Shown: positions 24,058 to 33,726 of the stretch, piece after piece
How the letters are laid out: each line of letters begins with the position of its first letter
Position numbering within the stretch: the first letter of the stretch is position 1
Assembly: GCA_038503075.1 (NCBI GenBank)
Contig: JBCAML010000020.1
Location: forward strand, 496,001 to 560,000
DNA: 64,000 nucleotides
Direction of reading: 5' to 3'
Source: Gyromitra esculenta
Taxonomy: Eukaryota; Ascomycota; Pezizomycetes; Pezizales; Discinaceae
Translations under genes and position numbers: made by a program
Notes under the pieces: generated by a model
Told to the model about the DNA's origin: nothing
Seen by the model: the letters and a program-made list of their open reading frames with translations, nothing else
The model's database searches: none

Positions 24058-24897
24058 TCAACTGTAATGTAGGATAAACCTACATGTGCGGTCTATAGTC
24101 ACAACGGGTATCCTTGGTGTCTTGCATAGGGCAGACACTGCTGATTAGTAGTGCTTAGGCATATATATCGATAGTGCTGTTTGGGCTTCACATAGCTTTC
24201 GGATCCAGGACTATTAGTCAGCCTATCATTTGGGAGTACTATTAAAAGTTATTGGACTGTAGTAATTCCTATTTCGGCAATATTTGATAGTTAGGATTGT
24301 TATTAGGAACGAACTTAGGGTGTTTGCTGCACAGGGACTGTACTTATGAAAGTGAGAAATGAGTCTTTAAGCTGTTTGTGAATTACCGTATATCGCTGGC
24401 CCTCGTATCAGTATTTTTTTGTGGCTCGACAACTTCTTAACATCTCTCAGTTTTATAATTGCTTGATGGATTTATGCAGCGCTAGATCACGTGCATAGGT
24501 TACTTATTTATTAGGTTCTCTACATTCAATCTCGGTCTAGAATCGATGGCTAAGTAAGGGTCACATGCATCCTATTTCTAGATTGGTCTTTGGCTGAGTT
24601 TGATTGGCTTTATATCGGCAACTATTAGTACAGTTACATAGCTATTAATTGTTGTGTCAAAGAGGGTTTTTTTAATAGGAGGACTAGAAAAGGCACACTC
24701 ATTGATTGTATTTCCAGTGGTAATTCATCCCTAAGATTTTCAATGAAATTAATTGATACCTAGAAACATCTCGCGAGATCACTTTTTCATGAGATATCCA
24801 CCTAAATCAAATTGAAAAGAATTGTAATACAACCCCTCACGGAATAGCGAGATAGAATCTCAACAACAATTTATGTGTGAAATACTGGCAACGGCTC
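24058..24897. other. AT-rich intergenic, nothing recognised
   Basis: About 840 bp, AT-rich, no open frame of note. It might contain further transposon debris, but no motif supports that. Confidence 0.35.
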
Positions 24898-27065
24898 TTA
24901 ATCCCAATAACCAGCAGCCGCTAAGCGTAAGAGGTCACAGGACATGGCTGGGTACTCAATCATTGTTGCTTCCATTTCTTTACGTTTATTTTTGAATAGC
25001 CAACTGACCCATATCATCATCGTATCGTCATAACTGTCCTGACCAGTATCTGATTTCTGGTCTGGAAGTCGTATGCCTTCGGTATATGCGGCCTTCCAGA
25101 GCCGAAGGGTATCAATCTCGTCCAGTACGTCCAACACCTTGTTGAAACTCTTCAAAGCCATATTAGCAAGTTCTTGACAATCGTATTTGGATGCTGTTGC
25201 GTAAACACCAATATGGAAAAGCCCTTCAGTAAGATCACCAGCTGGGGCTTTCGACACTTCTTGAGATTCTGCTTCCTTGGTTTCGTATGTATACGTATAG
25301 TTTCCAGTGTACAGAAACTCTACTAAGGTTGAAACTTTGCTCGGATCGTCCTCTGGCATACTGATCGCTTTCTCTGATGCTTCCTTGAATTTTCCTTGAA
25401 GAGCGGCTCGGAAAAATGGAAGTTGGCACAATGTGTCTTCGTAGGCATGGAACTCGGTGCGCTCTTGACCGACATAGAGGGTAATAACGGGAGCCATAAG
25501 ATGGCTAAAAATATCCATTTATTAGCTATACAATTTTGTTAGAGAAACGTAAAAACGAGAGGCTCACAGAGTGAATTTGGAGAGAAGAGGCGCTGTAGCG
25601 TTCTTTCGTTCGTATAGTGACGAATTTACCAACGTAAAGTTGTTATTGCTCTCTTGTGTGCCGCCTTCGTATATGACGCTTCCCACGTTATTTCGGGGTG
25701 GCGGATACTCAGCGAAAGTAGCTTTGAGCTGGTCGAGAACGTTATCACTGAAGATCAAGTTCCAATATTTCAGTTTTGCTTGAGCAACCCCAAAGGCTAA
25801 TGGTTAAACTCACGAGCTGCCACTGAAACAAAGTAGCCCCATATAAGGGGCTAGATGGGAGGGAGCTCCCTCACTAGCATCCCATATAAAAGGCTCACCC
25901 CCTGTTTCTCCATAGGGACCCAATCTGCCTAATAAACGAATGTAAGAACCCGTGTTTATTTTCTGTATAGGGTGTTTCAAATAATAGGTTGACTATAGTT
26001 AACGTACGTACGTTTATTGGTCACGAAGGTCAATTGCTCAATTAGTCTACTACTTGAACGGCCTTCAATCTTCGTAATGAATTCATCAGCTTCTAAAGTA
26101 AACTCATCCTCACGGCCACCAGTTCCACCGTGAACGGGGCTTTCAGTGTTGTTCGATCCGTAATAGACCTACTAAAGTTATAGTTTACGAACAAAAGTGT
26201 AAACCTGGTACATATGGAAGGGAATACCTTAATGGAATCAATGACACACCAGTGCCTAATAACGATTCGACTGATGGCTGCGGTCGAAGGATCTCCTAGG
26301 ATGAGCATGTCATCGAATTTGTGGTCTACCACTTCTCTGGCTTCCACGACAACTTCGCTGGGTTCGACGGGTACCGGTTTAACGTCGACTTTTCCACGGC
26401 TTTCAGTGGTTTTCATGTATCGAGGCTTAGAGATCACCCCTTCTGACCAAATAATCTATATTATATCAGATAGTATTAGTAACCCTGCGCTTAGAGGGTT
26501 GTAGGTCACCTCGGTTTGTACAAACGTCAAGCTGGTTGATCCATACGCCGCCCTGGCCCTTAAATCCTGCAACTACTTGGGTTTTCCCATCGATTTTTTG
26601 TCTCATAACGAATGGCGCACCATTCCCTGATCCATATTTAGGAGATAATCGACCATTGTTCACCCGGAACTGAATTGCCATTACTCTGCTACTGTATGCC
26701 CAGATGTATACTGCCTTTTTCCAGGTCGCAGGGGAGGATTAGGTTTTTAGCACAGTTTTTTAACACCTCGGGAAAAGAGGGGTACGAACAGTGATGGCTT
26801 CACCTGTAGATCAAACTGCTTCTGAGTACGCGCAAGTATCGTCTTATTGGGATGGAGAAGAGAAAATATATATATAATCACCATCATTTAGGTCAAACCA
26901 ATAGGATGTCCCTCCATTACCGCCATGCTTAGTGCCCATAGATTTGTCGGTGTAGGAAGATTTGATTGAATGTAATGCGAACCGATTTACCCGCAAATAT
27001 ATGCGCCCCAGGATCCTATTATTTGGATCATCCGAAAACGGTTTCTCATTAGTATCACTAGGCAT
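24898..27065 (-). CDS. Two jacalin-type lectin domains fused to a BTB/POZ domain (predicted)
   Basis: Seven exons fit in phase on the minus strand: 27065-26882, 26710-26510, 26442-26228, 26168-26008, 25924-25814, 25747-25568 and 25504-24898, about 552 aa. Jacalin domain 1 (residues 15-130) has KHGGNGGTSYWFDLND, FRVNNGRLSPKYG and the segment GQGGVWINQLDV. Domain 2 (about 165-310) has AISRIVIRHWCVIDSIK, then PVHGGTGGREDEFTL, LGPYGETGGEPFIW and DNVLDQLKATF. Jacalin folds usually bind mannose- or galactose-type sugars. The BTB/POZ domain (about 352-430) reads ITLYVGQERTEFHAYEDTL, LPFFRAALQGKFKEA and VEFLYTGNYTY; BTB domains mediate dimerisation or Cul3 binding. The last intron (25505-25567, 63 nt: GTGAGC, TCTAAC, TTTTAG) joins lectin to BTB in frame. 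Otherwise the lectin stops at 25564 and BTB starts at 25518, only 45 bp later. No signal peptide, so probably intracellular. The exon 1 donor (GTGATT) is weak and drops a typical GDYI strand. Confidence 0.65.
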
Positions 27066-28838
27066 GATGGGAGTTGATAAGATTGTATCTATCTGGTCTA
27101 ACTAGAGTTAGATGAAAATTAAGAGTAGATGGTGGTGTCTTTTCCCTTGCTTTATATAGTGGAAAAAACTGGTTATGTGGCTGCCATATCACTGGGTATG
27201 TTGTCTTAGTGGCCTTGTGAGCTTGGGCCGAGCCGTTTCTTCCACTACTCACACCGCATAAGCCAATTATCTAGTCTGCAGAGCCTCCATGAAGCCTCTG
27301 ATCGTTCTATCTAGATAAGGTCGATTGTTTGAGCTATCTTCGATGCCGATAACAACTGTGAATCTGAGTGGACAAAACCCCCGCTTCAAATCGCAGGACA
27401 TGCGCGCGCATATATGGTAGAATGTATGTATGTGGGAGCCTTCCCCACTACTCGTGTTCTTACGACTTTCTCAAAAAGGGCTAGGTCCGCATATCATACA
27501 AACTGCCCTGAGCCTACCTAATTTTATATGGGATGCAGAGGTAGCCCGTTTTAAAAACGTCGTGAGAGCACGAGCACTCAAGCAACTCCTCTGCATCAGA
27601 TAACAGCCAATAACCACCCAAGGCCTCAGTCATGGGATCTGGTCTTAATCTTTAACACAGCCTAAGATCAATTGGTAGATAAGAATTTACCCAATCGTAA
27701 GATATCCAACTAAGTAGTGTTAATAAACCTACTGAATCCTGAGAAGTCTCCTCACTCATTTCAAAAATTTGTTTGTATCTAGTTTAGTTCTTGCGTCGCC
27801 ATGATTGCGTAGGATTACGGTATCTATTTCAATGGGCCATTCTGGAATAACACTCTCGATCTCAAACCTCCAGGTAAAAGAAGTTATCAACTAAAAACCC
27901 TAACCCTATATGAGCTAAACTACATCAAGGTTTTAGGCAACCCATTTTACTAGGATTTTCGCGTGGGACTACTAAATGAAGATTCCAACAAAAATTGCCC
28001 CGAGCAAGGTCAAACATCCAAGTCTAGATACAGATAGAGAGAGCTGCCTAGAATGCGGCTCTTGAAACACTCCAAAATAATATCTGCACACATGTATGGC
28101 TAGCTAGCTAAACGTGTCTACCAGCACACACAAATACATGCTTTCTTCGCGTTGTACCTGTACCTTTGAGCTTTTCGCGCGGATGGGATATTCCATCAGT
28201 CGCAGACCAGAATAGTAATATCATCTCCAGAACTATTGTACATTTGGATCATTACTATGTATTCCACCTCACAAGGTTCACAACTACAGATCATCACAGC
28301 CTTAGATCGCTACAACTCCTCTACTTCGTACACTCCTTCATTCCCTCATTCCCCCCACTCTCCCACTCACCCTCATTACTCGCAAGAAACTAAACAACCT
28401 CACACATATATAAAAAAACGTTACCAAACCCCATAAAAAAAATCAATTATCCAAGAAGGAGAGAGAGAAAGAAAAAGAGAGTAAATAAAGAAGAAAATAA
28501 AAATATCTACAAATACATGATGATCCCTCGTAAATGATACGAATACACTAATACCCATAATCAATGGGAACCAAGAAGAACGCACTCCTCACTCCTCACT
28601 CCTCGAGAGAGAAAAAAAAAGTATGTCTAAAGAAACTAACCTAATAAAAAGAGAGAAAAAAACTCTACAGAAGAAAAAAAAGAACGAGAGCCTATCCCTT
28701 TTTTCCCCAATCTGTTTGGCTACAGAATACCAAACGCCACAAAACGAAAAACGAAAGACGAAAAAAAACAGATAGCCAACCCAAGATTACAAATATATCC
28801 CTCAAGTCCTCCCTCACATCAGAACCCCAGAAGCCCCA
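27066..28838. other. Intergenic, no supported gene
   Basis: About 1.8 kb upstream of the lectin-BTB gene and downstream of NSE4. Contains a short telomere-like pair AACCCTAACCCTA at 27897-27909 and A/G-rich tracts at 28440-28700. No open frame with a motif. Confidence 0.45.
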
Positions 28839-30300
28839 TTATGAGTACCACCCAGTAGAACTCGTAAGTTCCCGGTGTTGTTCTCGTGTCGGTATCATTG
28901 GCTTTGTGATGTTAAAGACACGTTTCATTTCCTGCCATTCCCACATAGTCATTGGGAAAATGACCTGGTTGCGTGCGAGGCGCATTTTCTTGTGGTCTTC
29001 CTGCGAAGGAGGGTCTGCACAGACTGTAGGCGGGGAGTATAGTTAGTTTAATCCCATCGCCACTCTGGAAGTAGGGAAAACCTACATAGAACTGGTAACC
29101 CATTATCATCCTCGGTAAGCGCCACAAACCCATCCTTCACCAAAAAACTCAGATAGAAGATATTCTCAATCGTCTGTCCAAAGCTCTCTGGATTAACCAC
29201 AAATTTAAATAAATTCAGCCCACCCTCCTGGTATCTCGGAGACCTCATGAAAATGTCTTTGAGCAGTTCGTAAATCCCCTTAACCAGCGCCGTCATCGTA
29301 CCACTGCCATTCCCTGTCTCTGTGGTTTCATCCTGCGTAACCTCCACCGGCCGTACTAGATTTGCATTATCGCGTTTGAGTGCTGCTCGCCTCGTTCTGA
29401 ACACACGCACCTTCTTCGTGACGCTCAGTGGACCAAGGAGAAAGTCTGTTGTTGCAGGACGTTTATTCCCCTTGAACGCAGCTTCACGACCCAGATATGC
29501 CCAGTCCATTGCGTCGTCTGTCGGGCCATCTTCCTCCTCCTGCTGCTCAACGTGGCGATCTCTGCGACGGCCGTGTCGCATGAAGGCAATGCATTTTCCG
29601 ACGAATTCGTCAGCGTCAATACCGATGCCAGAGGAGCCATAACTGAGGTTTGAAGCTTTCTTGAGGACGAGGTCTGTGGCGGCGACGAGGAGCTTGGAGT
29701 CGAGGGTTGCATCGGAGGTTTGTTTGACTTTTGGGAAGAGGGTTTCGGCGGCAACGAAAGTGTCGTAGAGACCTGTGGAGGTGGGTTGGAGGTATTCGTT
29801 TTTGTTGTCTGATGGGGTGATTTGTTAGTTTGTTGAGCTAGTTGGGATGAGAGGAGGATGTGAAACATGGCCAGCCATAGAGCTCAATGAAGGGGGTGTG
29901 AGAGGAGGCGATTGAAAAAAAGCAAGCAAAACGAAGGGGAGAAAAAGGTACCTTGGAAATTCCTATACAGCTCACGATACTGTTTCTTTACCTGCCGTCG
30001 CTCCTCCGGGTCCTGGTCAGGATCATAGGCATCGCGATCACCTTCCTCCTCTAGGACCCTATTGTGCAGTGCCTGTGTTGGATCCATCTCTGCTAAACCA
30101 CCACCGCCATTGCTGCTGCTACCACCACCACCACCACCACTAACGCCCTTCCCTTTAGCAGTCTTAGCGGATGCATTCTCTTTATCCGACGAAGAAGTGT
30201 GTGGACGAGAGGCGTGTGACGTACGTAATGGGGCGGCGCAGAGGTCGTCGTCGTCGGTGGAGGGGTCTTCCTGTATGGGAACGTTGTTGGGACGTGCCAT
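28839..30300 (-). CDS. NSE4: Nse4, kleisin subunit of the SMC5/6 complex
   Basis: Nse4 bridges the Smc5 and Smc6 heads in the complex that handles recombination intermediates and restrains foreign or extrachromosomal DNA. Three exons fit: 30300-29952, 29808-29086 and 29023-28839, 418 aa. The first 80 residues are low in complexity, with two poly-Gly runs split by SSSN. Then comes the family entry DQDPEERRQVKKQYRELYRNF, LLVAATDLVLKKASNLSYG with DADEFVGKCIAFM, MDWAYLGREAAFKGNKRPAT, DFLLGPLSV, and the C-terminal winged helix block FKFVVNPESFGQTIENIFYL, SFLVKDGFVALTEDDNGLPVL and KMRLARNQVIFPMTMWEW. Both introns have clear branch sites (CTAAC at about 29825 and ACTAAC at about 29045). The end at TAA 28839 follows from the last splice. 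The order of motifs is unambiguous for the Nse4/EID family. Confidence 0.93.
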
Positions 30301-31279
30301 GGCGAGACTGGGATGGCAGGGGAGGTGTTTGGAGGGTGGAGGGTGGTAATTAGATGTGACGAATGTAAGCGATAGCTGGCGGGACGATGGGGCTGCGATG
30401 AAAACAGCAGGAAGGAGGGATGGACGGCGATGAAGCAGGATTGAGGATACAGCGATGGGGGAAGAAAAGGGAATATGTAACGGAGGGGCACAAAGGGACG
30501 CGATGGGAGGGGGGTTGTGCAGGCAGGGAGGAACAGAAGCGCGTCCAGTGTTTTCTCTTTGACGGCCAGCTTAGCTACAGCCCAACGATGTCACGCCAAG
30601 CTTCCGAGTCTCCCAAAACAGCGGAACCGAGCATCGCACATGGTGTCTGGCTGAACGGAGAATTAGATCTCGCCCTCAATCTGGCAGCCACCAAAAAACG
30701 AACCAAAGTCATTCCCGTAGGATAAAATCCCCAGCGTTATGGACAAAACCCGCCCGAGATCCCTTTACTGACATGGCAGCTCTGCCCGTTTCTCCTGTGC
30801 ATGTGGCGCCCGTCAAACCTCATGTGTATCAATGCCCCTCCTTACATACCGCCGGGAGATTCCGATTGTCTGATTGTTTGTTGTTGGGGAAACAGCGCTT
30901 CCCCCCACACCAGAAACAAGAGTTATCAACTGTTGTTCACATGTCTGCCTTATTCTATTTGTTTTGTTCCACCCCAGTATCTCGCACTAGAAAAAAGAAA
31001 AAAAGGAAGAAATAACCTCACTGAGGCTGGGGAAGATTACTGATACCAGACCCTTTTTTTTTTCTGTACTATAGCAGATCAGATAAACCAGATATGATCC
31101 GCCTATAGCCGTGGTCTTCAGGTGATCGTTCGTCCTTGTACGACCAAAGCTCACTTTTTCTGAGCCGAGCTGATGCACAGGCTCTCACTCGCAGAATCCC
31201 TACTTTTTGAGGAAAAAAATCCAAAAAGCCAGTGACTCGGTCAACAGAATAAATACGAAAAAAATTTTATATCAAGAGT
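30301..31279. other. NSE4 upstream region and intergenic
   Basis: GC-rich immediately upstream of NSE4, then AT-rich toward the tRNA gene. Plus-strand frames at 30420-31043 have no motif. No other gene seen. Confidence 0.4.
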
Positions 31280-31361
31280 CCCTCCGACCAGAGTCGAACT
31301 GGTGACCAACCGGTGAGCAAGCAATTACAGCCGGGTGTGATACCAACTACACCACAGAGGG
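31280..31361 (-). tRNA. tRNA gene with short intron, probably tRNA-Tyr(GTA)
   Basis: On the minus strand an 82-nt sequence folds as a tRNA. The acceptor stem is CCCTCTG with CGGAGGG (one T-G pair). The D arm is GTGTAGTTGGTATCAC and the T arm is ACCAG-TTCGACT-CTGGT. The anticodon stem CCCGG/CCGGT has four pairs. The loop reads CTGTAA, then 10 extra bases, then A, which places anticodon GTA at 34-36 with an intron after position 37. The first base pair is C1-G72, the eukaryotic tyrosine identity pair, and tRNA-Tyr usually has an intron. The D arm resembles Glu/Val tRNAs rather than typical Tyr, so isotype confidence is lower than confidence that it is a tRNA. A and B boxes are internal. Confidence 0.75.
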
Positions 31362-32304
31362 CTCATACTAGTCTACTGAGCATAGCCTCTATAATACCTA
31401 TAAAGAAGAGGCTTTAGTGTGACGTTACGGTGCTACAAAAGTTAAAACTAATGTCATTCTTCGAGCAGTGCTTGAGTTGTGGGTAGACGCTTGGTGACCG
31501 ATTGTTTCAGATCATATCAGGTAGATGTGCAACCGCACAGGGTCTGCCACGTGCATGAACTGTGTAGCGATACAGCGTTTAGTAGCTGTGGGTCTCTAGA
31601 AACTACTGATATCTCTAAGAATTAAGCAGAGACTCGAGAGAAATATAACCTGAAGTCTAGTGTCAAGCTAAGACAGAAGGTTACAGTACTGTCTGTCTAA
31701 AGAGCAGTGAACGTATATTTCATGTTCTCCGCATCGTATAGTACTAACAGCATACCTTTCCAATAAGCCCCATTATATTCACTCTCATATAACACCTTCT
31801 GTTTCACCTTTTCTATAGGCCTCCGATTATTAGACGGGTATCCGCGGTCTACTAACCCACTTCGGGCCGTGGCTGAAGGGATCGCCGAGACCCTTCCAAG
31901 TTACTAGAGAGCCCGTAGAACGAGTACGTACTCCTATTGGCTAGAGAGCAAATATATAAAGCAAGTTTCCCCCTGCTATCTACATATGTACTTTTCTGCC
32001 CTTTAGCAGGGTACCAATCTACCTCAAATCCCAACACCCACCGAGTGATCCCGGGTGACGAAAACACTACTCTAAAAGCTATAAACCACTCGAAAGCTAC
32101 GATGGTCCAACATGGCAGATAACTGGCCACCTTCAAACCTCAATACTACCTGATACCCAGGTACCATCTCTAGGCTCTACTGAGGACCATAAATTCTATG
32201 TATCGGTGCTGCTATAAATACACCCTCCGATCTACATCTACCTCCAACCCCCCACACCCTAACCTAACCTAACCACAACCCTTGCCTAGCGTACCCCAAC
32301 CGCG

Positions 32305-32706
32305 ATGTCGCACATCTTAACCGATCTCCACCCGCTCCACAGCAAGCTTAAAACCCTCTACAGAGACGCGGGCTCTGTATCTGTCGACAGCGCCGCGATC
32401 AGGGGGATGATTGCTCGACAGACGGCGATTGCAGACTCGCTGGTGAGCCTGCGTGGGGAGTTTGAGATGCTGTTGATTAATGGGAATTTAGGGAAAACTA
32501 GGGAGAGTCGGGTGGGTGTTGCGAGGGAGTTTTGGAATGTTATGCAGTTGGCGGAGAAGACGAAAGTTTTGATCGAGAGTAAGGTGGGGGTTGAGTTGGA
32601 GTCTGAGGGTGCGGGTTGGAGTGAAGTGGATGGCGATGAAGTGGTGAGTGGTAGTGAGATAACGAGTGGTAGCGAGGCAGTGAGTGGTGGTGAGGTAGAG
32701 CAGTAG
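32305..32706 (+). CDS. Small helical protein of unknown function (copy A)
   Basis: Unrecognised family, 133 aa, no intron. A TATA-like TATAAATAC at about 32213-32221 and a CT/AC-rich leader precede the ATG. The product is predicted helical, with a segment MIARQTAIADSLVSLRGEFE followed by MLL, and ends in an acidic Ser/Gly-rich tail of repeated SGSE/SGGE units. A similar RQ...FEML pattern is in the 118-aa frame at 45508-45864, on the other side of the retrotransposon nest, with a similar TATA arrangement, suggesting a divergent tandem pair. No signal peptide or membrane segment. Function unknown. Confidence 0.5.
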   Translation: MSHILTDLHPLHSKLKTLYRDAGSVSVDSAAIRGMIARQTAIADSLVSLRGEFEMLLINGNLGKTRESRVGVAREFWNVMQLAEKTKVLIESKVGVELESEGAGWSEVDGDEVVSGSEITSGSEAVSGGEVEQ

Positions 32707-33115
32707 TTTGGTTTGCGTAGTTCTGGAGTTTTACGGTTTTGGGGGTTTAGATTGATTTATTCCTGATGGGTTTTTGTTTGCATAGTGTAGCTATGTAGTT
32801 CGTTTGCGCTTTTAACATTGAATAGCGCTTTTATACTAGATCTAGCCACGTAATTCGATCTCTTATTTATGATAGTACAATATATCCATCAGTGTTAAAA
32901 AGGTTAGATAATGTAGCCCCTAACTGAGTTCAATTCGTGTTTTTCTTGTTTTTAGTAGAAAACGCTAGGCTAAGATACAGTTTAATGGGAATAACCTTGG
33001 ACTTCCAAGGTAGTATCGAACTCAGCTCACCATAGGTAAGCCTGTCGAATCTCCGGCTCGTGATAAGTAGGTTGTGGTCTCACCTAATTAGAGCAGATGA
33101 GCTTTTTGTCACCAC

Positions 33116-33120
33116 CTAGG
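33116..33120. repeat. Target site duplication CTAGG, left copy (outer element)
   Basis: CTAGG directly before the 5' LTR; the same five bases follow the 3' LTR at 44890-44894. This fixes both element ends. Confidence 0.9.
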
Positions 33121-33531
33121 TTTCACGGATTAAAGATGGGGTACAGGGTTAGGTTTCGGTTCGATCGTTGTTATGGATTTTGGGTTGTTGTATAATGTCA
33201 TTGTATTTCGGTTGTTATCGGTTATCGGGTTTGCTAGGAAAAAGCGGGGTATTTAAAGGATGGATTTTGTTCGTGTTTTATTTCTCTTCTCTTTTCTCTT
33301 TAAGCAACGTTCTCGTTACACTTCTTCTGTATCAGTTTTAATACCACTTTGATTCTCCCTCAGAATCCTCGCTGTCGCCGTGAACCATCGCCGATACTTC
33401 GCCTTGAAGTATACTCCCTGTAGGACCTGTAGAAACCTTGCACTCATCGAAACGAGTTGATACCTCGCTTAAGTAGCACTGCTCACCTTCGGGGATACCG
33501 AAGGGCTTAACTGAGAGACTCAACCGTGAGA
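33121..33531 (+). repeat. 5' LTR of outer chromovirus
   Basis: Begins TTTCACGG and ends CGTGAGA, not TG...CA. Contains TATTTAAA at 33250-33257 as a likely TATA box, AAGCAACGT at 33302-33310 as a likely transcript start and priming sequence, and a hairpin CCTTCGG-GGATA-CCGAAGG at 33486-33504. Near-identical to 44481-44889. Confidence 0.95.
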
Positions 33532-33533
33532 TT

Positions 33534-33542
33534 ACGTTGCTT
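33534..33542 (+). promoter_or_regulatory. Self-priming primer binding site of outer element
   Basis: ACGTTGCTT lies two bases after the 5' LTR and is the exact reverse complement of AAGCAACGT (33302-33310) inside the LTR. This is the arrangement of Tf1-type elements, which prime minus-strand synthesis with the 5' end of their own RNA. I see no match to a common tRNA 3' end. Confidence 0.7.
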
Positions 33543-33726
33543 CATCATCTACACCTCCTACTCGACGCCCCTATATGGAAGCCCTTGGTTGGATTCGCCA
33601 ATCCATCCTACAAATCTTCCCCTGTCTGACGCCGCGAAAACCCCAAACTCTTGTCGAGATCACCCCCGAGTGGCTTGACCAACATTACCTACGCACCAAC
33701 TCCCTCCCGTGCGATCAGTCAAGGTC

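Noticed and set aside
27897..27909. Telomere-like AACCCTAACCCTA; a similar pair near 46644
   Set aside because: Only two units each, in normal intergenic DNA; more likely factor-binding sites or chance than interstitial telomeres.
33338..33523. Minus-strand frame in the 5' LTR, repeated at 44660-45025
   Set aside because: It is a by-product of the LTR sequence, present in both copies, with no coding signature.
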